Shown piece by piece: positions 1 to 5,443 of a DNA stretch of 14,148 nt. Location: contig JAYEMH010000037.1 in assembly GCA_034717985.1 (NCBI GenBank), positions 1 to 14,148 on the forward strand, written 5' to 3'. Under the pieces are notes generated by a model. The model saw only the letters and a list, made by a program, of their open reading frames with translations. It ran no database searches and had not been told where the DNA came from. The DNA comes from JAYEMH01 sp034717985 [NCBI: Candidatus Ratteibacteria bacterium] (GTDB lineage: Bacteria; CAZDME01; JAYEMH01). The translations under genes and the position numbers were made by a program. Position 1 is the stretch's first letter; each line of letters opens with the position of its first letter.

Positions 1-32
1 TCTGTATTTTGCTCCCATAGAGCTGTATTATA

Positions 33-108
33 CCACCAACTTCGTTGGTGGACAACATAAGGTGTGGGGCCTTCGCCCCCACGCCCCACCACCGACTAAA
101 GTCGGTGG
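33..108. mobile_element. Double-hairpin REP/IS200-like palindromic element
   Basis: Two perfect 8-bp hairpins, CCACCAAC-TTC-GTTGGTGG (33-51) and CCACCGAC-TAAA-GTCGGTGG (89-108), enclose a third possible stem, GTGGGG (64-69) with CCCCAC (77-82). The GC-rich block stands out from its AT-rich surroundings. Paired subterminal hairpins without an open frame resemble REP sequences or minimal IS200/IS605 derivatives mobilised by a Y1 transposase elsewhere. No transposase is in the window. Confidence 0.6.
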
Positions 109-109
109 A

Positions 110-193
110 TTAGTATAGGCATTTAATTACTGCTACTGCAAACTCAAAAGTTCTTTTTTCTAAATCTCTATTGTTTTTATTGGATGTTATCAC
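110..193 (-). pseudogene. N-terminal remnant of a four-helix-bundle (S23-type) protein
   Basis: From a GTG at 191-193 the minus strand encodes 27 residues, including DLEKRTFEFAVAVIK, before a TAA at 110-112. This matches the usual start of the small four-helix-bundle family related to 23S rRNA intervening-sequence proteins (about 120 residues, function unknown). The reading frame breaks exactly where the palindromic element at 33-108 begins, so the rest of the gene appears to have been lost or displaced by it. The 32 bases left of the element do not obviously continue the protein. The identification rests on a short segment. Confidence 0.6.
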
Positions 194-245
194 GCCCTTT
201 ATCCTTGCTTGTTTTTCTTTTTTGCTTCTCTTTTTTTGTTTTTCC

Positions 246-319
246 CTTTATCCTTTTTCCTTTATCCTTTTTCCTTTATCCTTTTTCCTTTTTCCTTTAT
301 CCTTTTTCCTTTATCCTTA
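246..319. repeat. 14-bp tandem repeat after the wza-like gene
   Basis: The unit CTTTATCCTTTTTC (GAAAAAGGATAAAG on the minus strand) occurs four times (246-259, 260-273, 274-287, 295-308) with one half-unit (288-294) and a partial last copy. It starts 4 bases after the wza-like stop codon and leads toward the four-helix-bundle remnant, so the minus-strand transcript carries a series of AAGGA-like motifs. The left 322 bases otherwise hold only that remnant and the hairpin element at 33-108. Confidence 0.85.
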
Positions 320-322
320 TTA

Positions 323-907
323 TTAGAAAAAACTCTCCGGGACAAAGATAATATCGGCGGCTTGAAGAGAAACGTCTTTTTCTTTCATCCCTTTTTTGGT
401 GATGTCGGTAATTTTAACCGGAATGATTCGTTCTTCGCCATCTTCCTTTCGGATTATCCGCGTTCCGTTTACACTGGCTATATCACTAAAGCCTCCAGCC
501 ATGGCGATGGCTTCCAAGACGGTAGTTTCTTTTTCGGTATACATATCGTATTTGCCCGGTTGCTTTACGGCGCCAAGCACGGAAACTTGTTTCACATGAT
601 AGCGGCCGATAAATACCTGCACCTGCGGTTCAACCAGATAATCTTTGGCCAAAAGCTTTTCTATTTTTTCTTTTAGCTCACTGACAGTGAAACCGGCCGC
701 CTCTATTTTGCCCAGAAGTGGAAAAGCAATTTCACCGGTAGAGCTGATGCGCACGGTGGTATCTAAGTCCGGCTGTTCATAAACGGCGATATCCAGCACA
801 TCTTCCGGTTGAAGGCGATAATCCGGCTCCTGCGCCCGGACCGGCATAATAATGGAAAGACTTACAAAACACAAAACAGCTATCCTTAGAACCGATTTAA
901 GTTTCAA
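323..907 (-). CDS. Wza-like polysaccharide biosynthesis/export protein (Poly_export + SLBB)
   Basis: Such proteins form the periplasmic and outer-membrane part of capsule or exopolysaccharide exporters. The 194-residue protein has a signal peptide with likely cleavage after VRA (25). A polysaccharide export domain follows (about 27-101, beginning DYRLQPEDVLDIAVYEQPDL, with TVRISSTGEIAFPLLGKI), then one SLBB domain (about 107-157, with VSVLGAVKQPGKYDM and AIAMAGGFSDIAS), and it ends with DIIFVPESFF, the usual terminus of short members. It lacks the second SLBB and outer-membrane helix of E. coli Wza and has no lipobox, so it probably relies on a partner such as the upstream beta-barrel. The start is TTG: an in-frame TAA directly precedes it and GGAGGAG lies 11 bases upstream. 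It was probably one operon with the beta-barrel gene before the repeat element entered. Confidence 0.92.
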   Translation of the reverse strand: MKLKSVLRIAVLCFVSLSIIMPVRAQEPDYRLQPEDVLDIAVYEQPDLDTTVRISSTGEIAFPLLGKIEAAGFTVSELKEKIEKLLAKDYLVEPQVQVFIGRYHVKQVSVLGAVKQPGKYDMYTEKETTVLEAIAMAGGFSDIASVNGTRIIRKEDGEERIIPVKITDITKKGMKEKDVSLQAADIIFVPESFF

Positions 908-932
908 TTATACTTCTTCTCCTCCATTAGTC

Positions 933-1298
933 GGTACTGTCAAAAATTAACCACAGAACACGGAGAACACGGAGAACTTCTTTAATATCAGGGAATTAAG
1001 AAGCCTTTTGTTCCCTTTCCCTCTGTGTCCTCATAAAATTAGTCTTTTTATTCCTTCTTTAAGCCTTGAAACATTAAAGTTAATCAAAAGTCCTATCATT
1101 TTATTCATTGCTCTTAAATACGTTAGCAACTGGGTTTCAAAGATTTTATTAAGCGCATTGAATGCGCCTCTATTCAGCAAGAGATTATTTCCTTACTAAG
1201 ATCTTACAACGGGTATTCTTTTGGAGAACACAGAGAAATATTTTTTCTACTCTGTGAACTCTGTGGTTCATTCTTTCATGTTTTATTTGACACTATCC
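933..1298. mobile_element. Element with inverted ends, CCACAGAG repeats and a GxxExxY relic
   Basis: The block between the beta-barrel and wza-like genes begins with GGTACTGTCAAAAATTAACC and ends with TTTGACACTATCC, whose complement GGATAGTGTCAAA is nearly the same. CCACAGA/CACGGAGAAC units follow the left end, and the complementary CTCTGTGAACTCTGTGGTTC precedes the right end. Between them lies a truncated GxxExxY gene. The right end abuts the beta-barrel stop codon. CCATTA occurs on both sides (924-929, 1297-1302) but its position relative to the ends is not clean enough to call a target duplication. No transposase is present. The same end sequence recurs at 7798 and 10597, so this looks like a non-autonomous or decayed dispersed element. 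Confidence 0.55.
1031..1192 (-). pseudogene. Truncated GxxExxY-family protein (C-terminal remnant)
   Basis: Reading the minus strand from 1192 to the TGA at 1031-1033 gives 53 residues, including NALNKIFETQLLTYL and MIGLLINFNVSRLKEGIKR, then LIL-stop. This is the conserved C-terminal part of GxxExxY proteins, a family of about 125 residues of unknown biochemical role with a PD-(D/E)XK-like look. The N-terminal half, with the GxxExxY motif itself, is missing. Two in-frame stops (TAA, TAG) stand directly before the remnant and there is no start codon. It is therefore a pseudogene. It lies inside the CCACAGAG repeat element, a setting in which I recall this family often occurring. Confidence 0.8.
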
Positions 1299-1299
1299 A

Positions 1300-2565
1300 T
1301 TAAAAGCTGGCAGTAAGAGCAGCGCTTGTCCGATTATTTTTATAATCAAAAATCGGAAAATTGGACTCTCTGATTCTATATTCGTATATGAGACTAACGG
1401 TAAATCTCTTCGGGAATTCATACCCAAGACCGATTGAACCTGACCACAAGTCATCTTTTCTCTTAGCCGTCTTGCCTCCTTCAGTGGTTTCCGTCGGATA
1501 GCCGTTGCGTTGATAATAAAAATTCAAATTACCAAAAATTCTATCCGTGAAACTGTGTTTATAGCCGGCCCCGATAAAAGAATTCTTATAATAAGCATTA
1601 TCCTTATAGATAGTATCGGTAGTTCTTCTCAAGAAATCAAGGCGGAAAATATCCCGGGAACTAAAAACTTCAACTAAACTGCCGTCAAAAATCAGTCCGT
1701 CAAAATCATCGTCATAATCTTCATAATTTTGCTCGCGATAGCCGACTTTTCCTTCTACGGTGCATTTAGCAGTCGGTTTTCCGCGCAGGCCGATTAAGCC
1801 GTCAAAATATTCCGAATCGCTTTTCTTGCCCGTATCATGGTCAATCAAGCCGTAATCCCCGGAAAGAAGAAGCGAGGTCTTGGGCCATAATTTAAAAGCG
1901 GCCTCTATTTCACCTTTATGTTCGTCTCTCTCTAAATCCTTATAAGTCAAGGATTGGCCTTTGAAATCGCCAATAGCATTGTCACTGCGGTAGTTTTCAA
2001 AATTGTAGTAATAACCTAAAGACAAATCCAGTTTATTAAAATCAAAAGTGGTACTGACCTGGGCATAATCCTGAGTCCTGGGGACCCGCGCAACATCTTC
2101 ACTTCCGCTCCGGTCAGAAAAATAATGGAACATATTGGTAAAATCCAGATCAAAAGTATTAAAATCGAGTTTCAGGGCAGCATTGGTAGTGTGATTATCG
2201 GTATCCTCATTATCATAGTCAAGAAAAAATTCTAAATCGGCCCGATAATCCAGGCTGAATTTATGCCTGGTTAATTCCGGTTCAATGATAAAACCCGGGC
2301 TGACAGTAGCAATCCAATCGGTCTTTTCGTCATCATTGGTAAGATAAATATTATCGTCATACGTTCCCATAAGCAGTAAAAAGGGGCGAAACCAAGCTTC
2401 CTGTTCTTCGTGAATAACCGGAAAAGGCCGATACCATGTTTCCCGTGTTTCATACATAACTGAAAAAGGGCGCAACGGGGGTTCCTGGGCATAAGCATAA
2501 TCAGTCAAAACCATACCTTGCGTTAACAAAAATATCCCTGCTGCCAAAAAGATTTTTCTACCCAT
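1300..2565 (-). CDS. Outer-membrane beta-barrel protein of an exopolysaccharide locus
   Basis: The 421-residue protein has a signal peptide cleaved probably after AYA (26), then alternating amphipathic strands rich in aromatic and charged residues ending in ...TAALTASF. A terminal phenylalanine is typical of barrels inserted by the BAM machinery. The segment GTYDDNIYLTNDDEKTDWIA followed by TVSPGFIIEP (67-96) resembles the beta-barrel family (BBP2-like) often encoded beside polysaccharide export genes. After the signal peptide a 14-residue unit is repeated: RPF at 32-34, 46-48 and 60-62, with VxxExxExW between (RPFSVMYETRETWY, then RPFPVIHEEQEAWF). The ATG is preceded by AAGGAGG 8 bases upstream, an excellent ribosome site, and by its own promoter. 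An inserted repeat element separates it from the wza-like gene. A role as polysaccharide porin or secretin partner is inferred from position. Confidence 0.8.
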   Translation of the reverse strand: MGRKIFLAAGIFLLTQGMVLTDYAYAQEPPLRPFSVMYETRETWYRPFPVIHEEQEAWFRPFLLLMGTYDDNIYLTNDDEKTDWIATVSPGFIIEPELTRHKFSLDYRADLEFFLDYDNEDTDNHTTNAALKLDFNTFDLDFTNMFHYFSDRSGSEDVARVPRTQDYAQVSTTFDFNKLDLSLGYYYNFENYRSDNAIGDFKGQSLTYKDLERDEHKGEIEAAFKLWPKTSLLLSGDYGLIDHDTGKKSDSEYFDGLIGLRGKPTAKCTVEGKVGYREQNYEDYDDDFDGLIFDGSLVEVFSSRDIFRLDFLRRTTDTIYKDNAYYKNSFIGAGYKHSFTDRIFGNLNFYYQRNGYPTETTEGGKTAKRKDDLWSGSIGLGYEFPKRFTVSLIYEYRIRESNFPIFDYKNNRTSAALTASF

Positions 2566-2632
2566 ATTTCTTCCCTCCTTAACGGTAGTTGGTTGGTTAA
2601 GATTTTAGAAAACGATTAAAAGGACAGTCTCT

Positions 2633-2662
2633 TATATACCAGCTTTTTGGTATCTTTGTCAA
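2633..2662 (-). promoter_or_regulatory. Promoter of the beta-barrel gene with a palindrome in the spacer
   Basis: On the minus strand TTGACA (2657-2662) and TATATA (2633-2638) lie 18 bases apart, giving a start near 2626 and a leader of about 60 bases. The spacer contains ATACCA (2636-2641) and TGGTAT (2648-2653), an inverted repeat with a 6-base centre in a typical operator position. One isolated copy of the 10-bp motif (AATCGTTTTC on the minus strand, 2608-2617) lies just after the predicted start. Confidence 0.6.
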
Positions 2663-2758
2663 GATAAAATATGGGTTCTTTCCCAAACTTGATGTAAAAA
2701 CGGAAAGAACCTGATTATAGAGATTTCTTAAGATTACAGTGATTCTTCCGACGAAAAA

Positions 2759-2793
2759 TAATCTTTGTAATCTGCTTTTAATCGCTGCAATCA
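2759..2793. repeat. TAATCTG-type interspersed repeat upstream of the beta-barrel gene
   Basis: TAATCTTTGTAATCTG, TTTAATCGCTG and CAATCAG have the same order and spacing as 6260-6297. The two copies share the pattern TAATCT-N3-TAATCTG followed by TTAATC-N-CTG and AATCAG. Confidence 0.5.
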
Positions 2794-2897
2794 GAAGCTT
2801 TCCTACAGTAAAAAAGTTGAAAACAGAGAGTTAAGCTACAACTCTTATAATGTCAGTAAGTTGTAGTAGAATGTTGCATCAGATTCGGGAAAGCTTC
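2794..2897. repeat. Nested inverted repeats downstream of the sugar transferase
   Basis: An outer pair, GAAGCTTTCC (2794-2803) and GGAAAGCTTC (2888-2897), encloses an inner pair, CTACAACT (2836-2843) and AGTTGTAG (2859-2866). The structure begins 18 bases after the sugar transferase stop. The rest of the 2566-2914 gap holds the TAATCTG-type repeat at 2759-2793 and the promoter of the next gene. There is no U tract after the stems, so a terminator role is only possible. Confidence 0.4.
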
Positions 2898-2914
2898 AAA
2901 ATATGCCCGTATAT

Positions 2915-4321
2915 TTATTTGGCGCCGCAGGCGAACAATACCACCGGAATAGTTTTAAGGAGAATTTTAAAGTCAACCCAGAGAGACCAATTGTCAATAT
3001 ATTCAAGGTCAAGTTTCATCCACCGATTAAAATCAACTATAGTATTTCTTCCGTTCACCTGCCACAAACAGGTTATTCCGGGCGCCATACTCAAACGCCG
3101 CCTCTGCCAGCTATCATATTTGCGAATTTCGGTAGGTATGGCCGGCCTGGGACCAACAATACTCATATCTCCCTTTAACACATTCCAGAGTTGGGGCAGT
3201 TCGTCAATACTGAATTTCCTCAAGAATTTACCCGCTTTTGTCAGGCGGGGGTCATTGGTCATTTTGAACACCGGCCCATTCATCTCATTATAGGCAAAAA
3301 TATCTTTAAGTTTAGTATCCGCATTCGCACCCATTGTTCGAAATTTATACAGGGTGAACCTCCGGCCGTTTACACCGCATCTTTCCTGTTTGAAGAATAC
3401 CGAACCTCTGGAGGTAGCTTTTACGGTGAGCGCTATGGCCGCAAAAACCGGTGATAAAAGAATAAGGGAAATTCCGGCAAAAATTATGTCAAACAAACGC
3501 TTTAATAAAAGATGCCATAATTTATCCGGGGTGGTCTCGAAGGTAAGCAGAGGAAAGCCATTCAACTCAACCTGCTTTGCTCTGGAAAATTTGAGTTTAA
3601 AATAATCCATTGCCACGCTTACCTTTAAACCCTCAGCCTCACAGAAATGCATTATCTCTTCTATCTTACCCAGCCAGGAATGGGGAACAACAAATAAAAC
3701 CTCATCTACCACATTATTATGGATTATATCCGGCAAATCTTTAAAAGCGCCGAGCACTTTACACCCGCTGATCATTTCTCGCTTCCCGGCTTCATTTTCA
3801 TCTATCAATCCGATAATTTTAAAGCCCCACTCAATGTGTCTATTGAGTATCCCTATAAAATTCTGAGCTCTTTTGCCTGTACCTATAATTAAAATATTTC
3901 TATAATTGGCCCCCCTTTTGCGCAGGTATCTTAAGAACTGCATCAGGAGAACCTTCTCTAAACCGATAAAAACCGCCGCCATGATAAAAATAAGAGATAT
4001 AAAGGTTCTACTTATATAAGTAACCTTAAAGATATAAGTAAAACTGCCGAAAATGAGAAATCCAAAAATAGCTGTTTTGAAAATAATAAAGAGAATCCCA
4101 GAAAGCTTTTTAATCCTAAAAGATTCATACATTCCCAAATGGTACAGAAGACTTCCCCATATAAGAAGTAAAAGGGGTAAGAAAAGGATATAAATGTTTA
4201 ATGGATAAATGCCATTCATCTTATCCCGTAGGAAATACCCGAAGAAAAAAGACCCAATCATTATACAGAGGTCAGCAAATATCATCAGTTTTCTAAATAC
4301 TGCGGGGTGTTCCTTTAACAT
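2915..4321 (-). CDS. Exopolysaccharide polyprenyl glycosylphosphotransferase (WbaP/EpsE-type sugar transferase)
   Basis: This enzyme starts repeat-unit assembly by moving a sugar-1-phosphate from a nucleotide sugar to undecaprenyl phosphate on the inner membrane. The 468-residue protein has four N-terminal membrane helices (about 12-31, 41-61, 75-98, 103-125), a Rossmann-like CoA-binding-type domain with NILIIGTGKRA (142-152), then the C-terminal catalytic domain (from about 270). The latter has the hydrophobic membrane segment (275-301), the Arg-rich GRRFTLYKFRTM stretch (about 319-330), DPRLTKAGKFLRKFSIDELP with the catalytic Asp373-Glu374 pair, and SIVGPRP (387-393). The start is the ATG at 4321, six bases after AGGAG; a TTG two codons earlier would sit on the ribosome site itself. 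It is transcribed from the promoter at 4399-4426 and heads the polysaccharide genes. The exact sugar cannot be told. Confidence 0.95.
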   Translation of the reverse strand: MLKEHPAVFRKLMIFADLCIMIGSFFFGYFLRDKMNGIYPLNIYILFLPLLLLIWGSLLYHLGMYESFRIKKLSGILFIIFKTAIFGFLIFGSFTYIFKVTYISRTFISLIFIMAAVFIGLEKVLLMQFLRYLRKRGANYRNILIIGTGKRAQNFIGILNRHIEWGFKIIGLIDENEAGKREMISGCKVLGAFKDLPDIIHNNVVDEVLFVVPHSWLGKIEEIMHFCEAEGLKVSVAMDYFKLKFSRAKQVELNGFPLLTFETTPDKLWHLLLKRLFDIIFAGISLILLSPVFAAIALTVKATSRGSVFFKQERCGVNGRRFTLYKFRTMGANADTKLKDIFAYNEMNGPVFKMTNDPRLTKAGKFLRKFSIDELPQLWNVLKGDMSIVGPRPAIPTEIRKYDSWQRRRLSMAPGITCLWQVNGRNTIVDFNRWMKLDLEYIDNWSLWVDFKILLKTIPVVLFACGAK

Positions 4322-4382
4322 CTCCAACTCCTGGTAGAATCATTAGCGATGATTATACCTAAAAACAGATAAAACAACATTA

Positions 4383-4402
4383 AAACGCATATAATCGCAT
4401 TA
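4383..4402. promoter_or_regulatory. Two degenerate copies of the 10-bp repeat over the -10/+1 of the sugar transferase promoter
   Basis: AAACGCATAT then AATCGCATTA match the first two units of the array at 4501-4520 at 16 of 20 positions with the same 10-base period; most differences are C for T. The pair overlaps the -10 box (4399-4404) and the predicted start point near 4392, so a bound protein would be expected to repress or remodel initiation. Confidence 0.45.
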
Positions 4403-4426
4403 TACTACACAAATCAAACTTGTCAA
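4399..4426 (-). promoter_or_regulatory. Consensus sigma-70 promoter of the sugar transferase gene
   Basis: On the minus strand a perfect TTGACA (4421-4426) and a perfect TATAAT (4399-4404) are separated by 16 bases. The predicted start near 4392 gives a leader of about 70 bases. The leader holds an imperfect palindrome, AATCAT (4338-4343) with ATGATT (4349-4354), and ends in an AGGAG ribosome site. Confidence 0.85.
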
Positions 4427-4500
4427 CTATTTTTTTGAATAAGATTTCTTTGAGGATAGGCACAACCAGAAGGGGAACAAATATCACAAATCTTGAAGCA

Positions 4501-4530
4501 AATCGTATATAATCGTTTTAAATCGTATAA
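4501..4530. promoter_or_regulatory. Three 10-bp-phased direct repeats (AATCGT)
   Basis: AATCGTATAT, AATCGTTTTA and AATCGTATAA follow one another with an exact 10-base period, one helical turn, so the AATCGT cores at 4501, 4511 and 4521 face the same side of the DNA. The array lies 8 bases beyond the stop codon of the HTH-HD-GYP gene and about 75 bases upstream of the sugar transferase promoter. It is a candidate binding array for the BldC-like domain encoded next door (inference). Confidence 0.55.
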
Positions 4531-4537
4531 ATAAAAT

Positions 4538-5305
4538 TTAGCCGCTTCTTTTCTTCTGGAGCTTGAGGAATATTTCTACTATCTCAGGGTCAAATTGGGT
4601 ATTAGCCCCTCGTTTAAGCTCGGCAAATGCCGCCTCTTGTGGAATTGCCTTTCGATAGGGTTTCTGCTGGGTCATAACATCAAACGCTTCAGCTACGGCA
4701 ATTATTCGCGCCTCTTTTTGAATATCCCTTCCGGGAAGGCTGTCCGGATAACCTTCACCATCAAATCTCTCATGGTGCTGTCTGATTATTAAAGAAAGTC
4801 GTTTCAAGGGTGCTATCGACTGAACGATTCCTTCTCCCATTTCCGGATGTTTTTTTATTGTTGAGAATTCTTCGCCGGTTAGTGAAGTGGATTTATTTAA
4901 TATCCTTTCTTCTATATTAACCTTACCGATATCGTGAAGAAGTGCGGCTAATTGTAAATCTTTTTTTTGGCTGTCTGAAAATTGAAGTTCTTCGGCAACA
5001 TCAAGACTTGAACGAGCTACTGACTCCGCATGCCCTTGATTGAAAGCTTCTCTTCGCTCGATTACATTTATCAACCCTGAAATTACTTCTAAAACCGGCT
5101 TATTTAGTACAAACTCCTGAAGGTTGATCCCTACACTCGCTGATAAGTCCGACATACGAATACGATGATGTCCTCCCGGGGTTTTGACCGATTTCAGTTT
5201 TCCGGAATAGATGTAATTTTTAATGGTCGGAACGCTAAGGTTAAGAACTGATGCGGCCTGTTTTACCGTCAGAAAGGCATCTTTTCTATCAAAATTCTGA
5301 ATCAT
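4538..5305 (-). CDS. BldC/MerR-type HTH fused to HD-GYP domain: putative cyclic-di-GMP phosphodiesterase-regulator
   Basis: The protein (255 residues from this start) has two parts. Residues about 11-55, from FLTVKQAASVLNLSVPTIKN to GKLKSVKTPGGHHRIRMSDL, form a winged helix of the BldC/MerR/excisionase type. The rest (about 70-250) is an HD-GYP domain with the HD pair at 124-125 in LLHDIGK, His92 and His153 as further metal ligands, and HHERFDGEGYP at 177-187. The usual VADxFD motif reads VAEAFD, with Glu206 for Asp, a conservative change. HD-GYP domains hydrolyse cyclic di-GMP and are commonly fused to receiver domains; a DNA-binding partner is unusual. I start at 5305 because GGAG lies 5 bases upstream of that ATG. 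An ATG at 5359 (273 residues) is in frame but lacks a ribosome site and would be almost leaderless. DNA binding and enzyme activity are inferred from motifs. The gene lies between the protease and the polysaccharide genes. Confidence 0.88.
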   Translation of the reverse strand: MIQNFDRKDAFLTVKQAASVLNLSVPTIKNYIYSGKLKSVKTPGGHHRIRMSDLSASVGINLQEFVLNKPVLEVISGLINVIERREAFNQGHAESVARSSLDVAEELQFSDSQKKDLQLAALLHDIGKVNIEERILNKSTSLTGEEFSTIKKHPEMGEGIVQSIAPLKRLSLIIRQHHERFDGEGYPDSLPGRDIQKEARIIAVAEAFDVMTQQKPYRKAIPQEAAFAELKRGANTQFDPEIVEIFLKLQKKRSG

Positions 5306-5372
5306 ATCCACTCCAGCCCCACTATTCCATTGATGGTTTTTATCCGTTGAATTACGCATAATATCAACTAAT

Positions 5373-5401
5373 ACTGTATCATTCTATACTATTCTTGTCA
5401 A
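5373..5401 (-). promoter_or_regulatory. Sigma-70-type promoter of the HTH-HD-GYP gene
   Basis: On the minus strand a perfect -35 box TTGACA (5396-5401) is followed after exactly 17 bases by TACAGT (5373-5378, four of six matches to TATAAT). Transcription would begin near 5366. That leaves about 60 bases before the ATG at 5305 but only about 7 before the ATG at 5359, which supports the shorter protein. Confidence 0.65.
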
Positions 5402-5415
5402 ATTTAATTTACCCG

Positions 5416-5438
5416 GTTAGAGAATTCCATTCTCTAAC
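5416..5438 (-). terminator. Hairpin after the CPBP protease gene
   Basis: GTTAGAGAAT (5416-5425) and ATTCTCTAAC (5429-5438) form a perfect 10-bp stem with a 3-base loop, starting 5 bases after the CPBP stop codon. It lies just upstream of the promoter of the next gene, where a terminator is expected. The downstream run is AT-rich but not a clear U tract, so termination strength is uncertain. Confidence 0.55.
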
Positions 5439-5443
5439 GAGAT

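Noticed and set aside
209-676. 155-residue plus-strand open frame, very rich in Phe and Leu
   Set aside because: It reads through the T-rich tandem repeat and then antisense to the wza-like gene; it has no ribosome site and no recognisable protein features.
933-1298. TTGACA in the element ends as outward -35 boxes forming hybrid promoters for neighbouring genes
   Set aside because: At 933, 1298, 7798 and 10597 no acceptable -10 box lies 15-18 bases outward of the TTGACA.
4319-4327. TTG at 4327 as start of the sugar transferase
   Set aside because: It lies directly on the AGGAG ribosome site, whereas the ATG at 4321 has ideal 6-base spacing.
5303-5359. ATG at 5359 as start of the HTH-HD-GYP gene
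   Set aside because: It has no ribosome site and would lie only about 7 bases from the predicted transcription start; the ATG at 5305 has GGAG at 5 bases. The longer form cannot be fully excluded.
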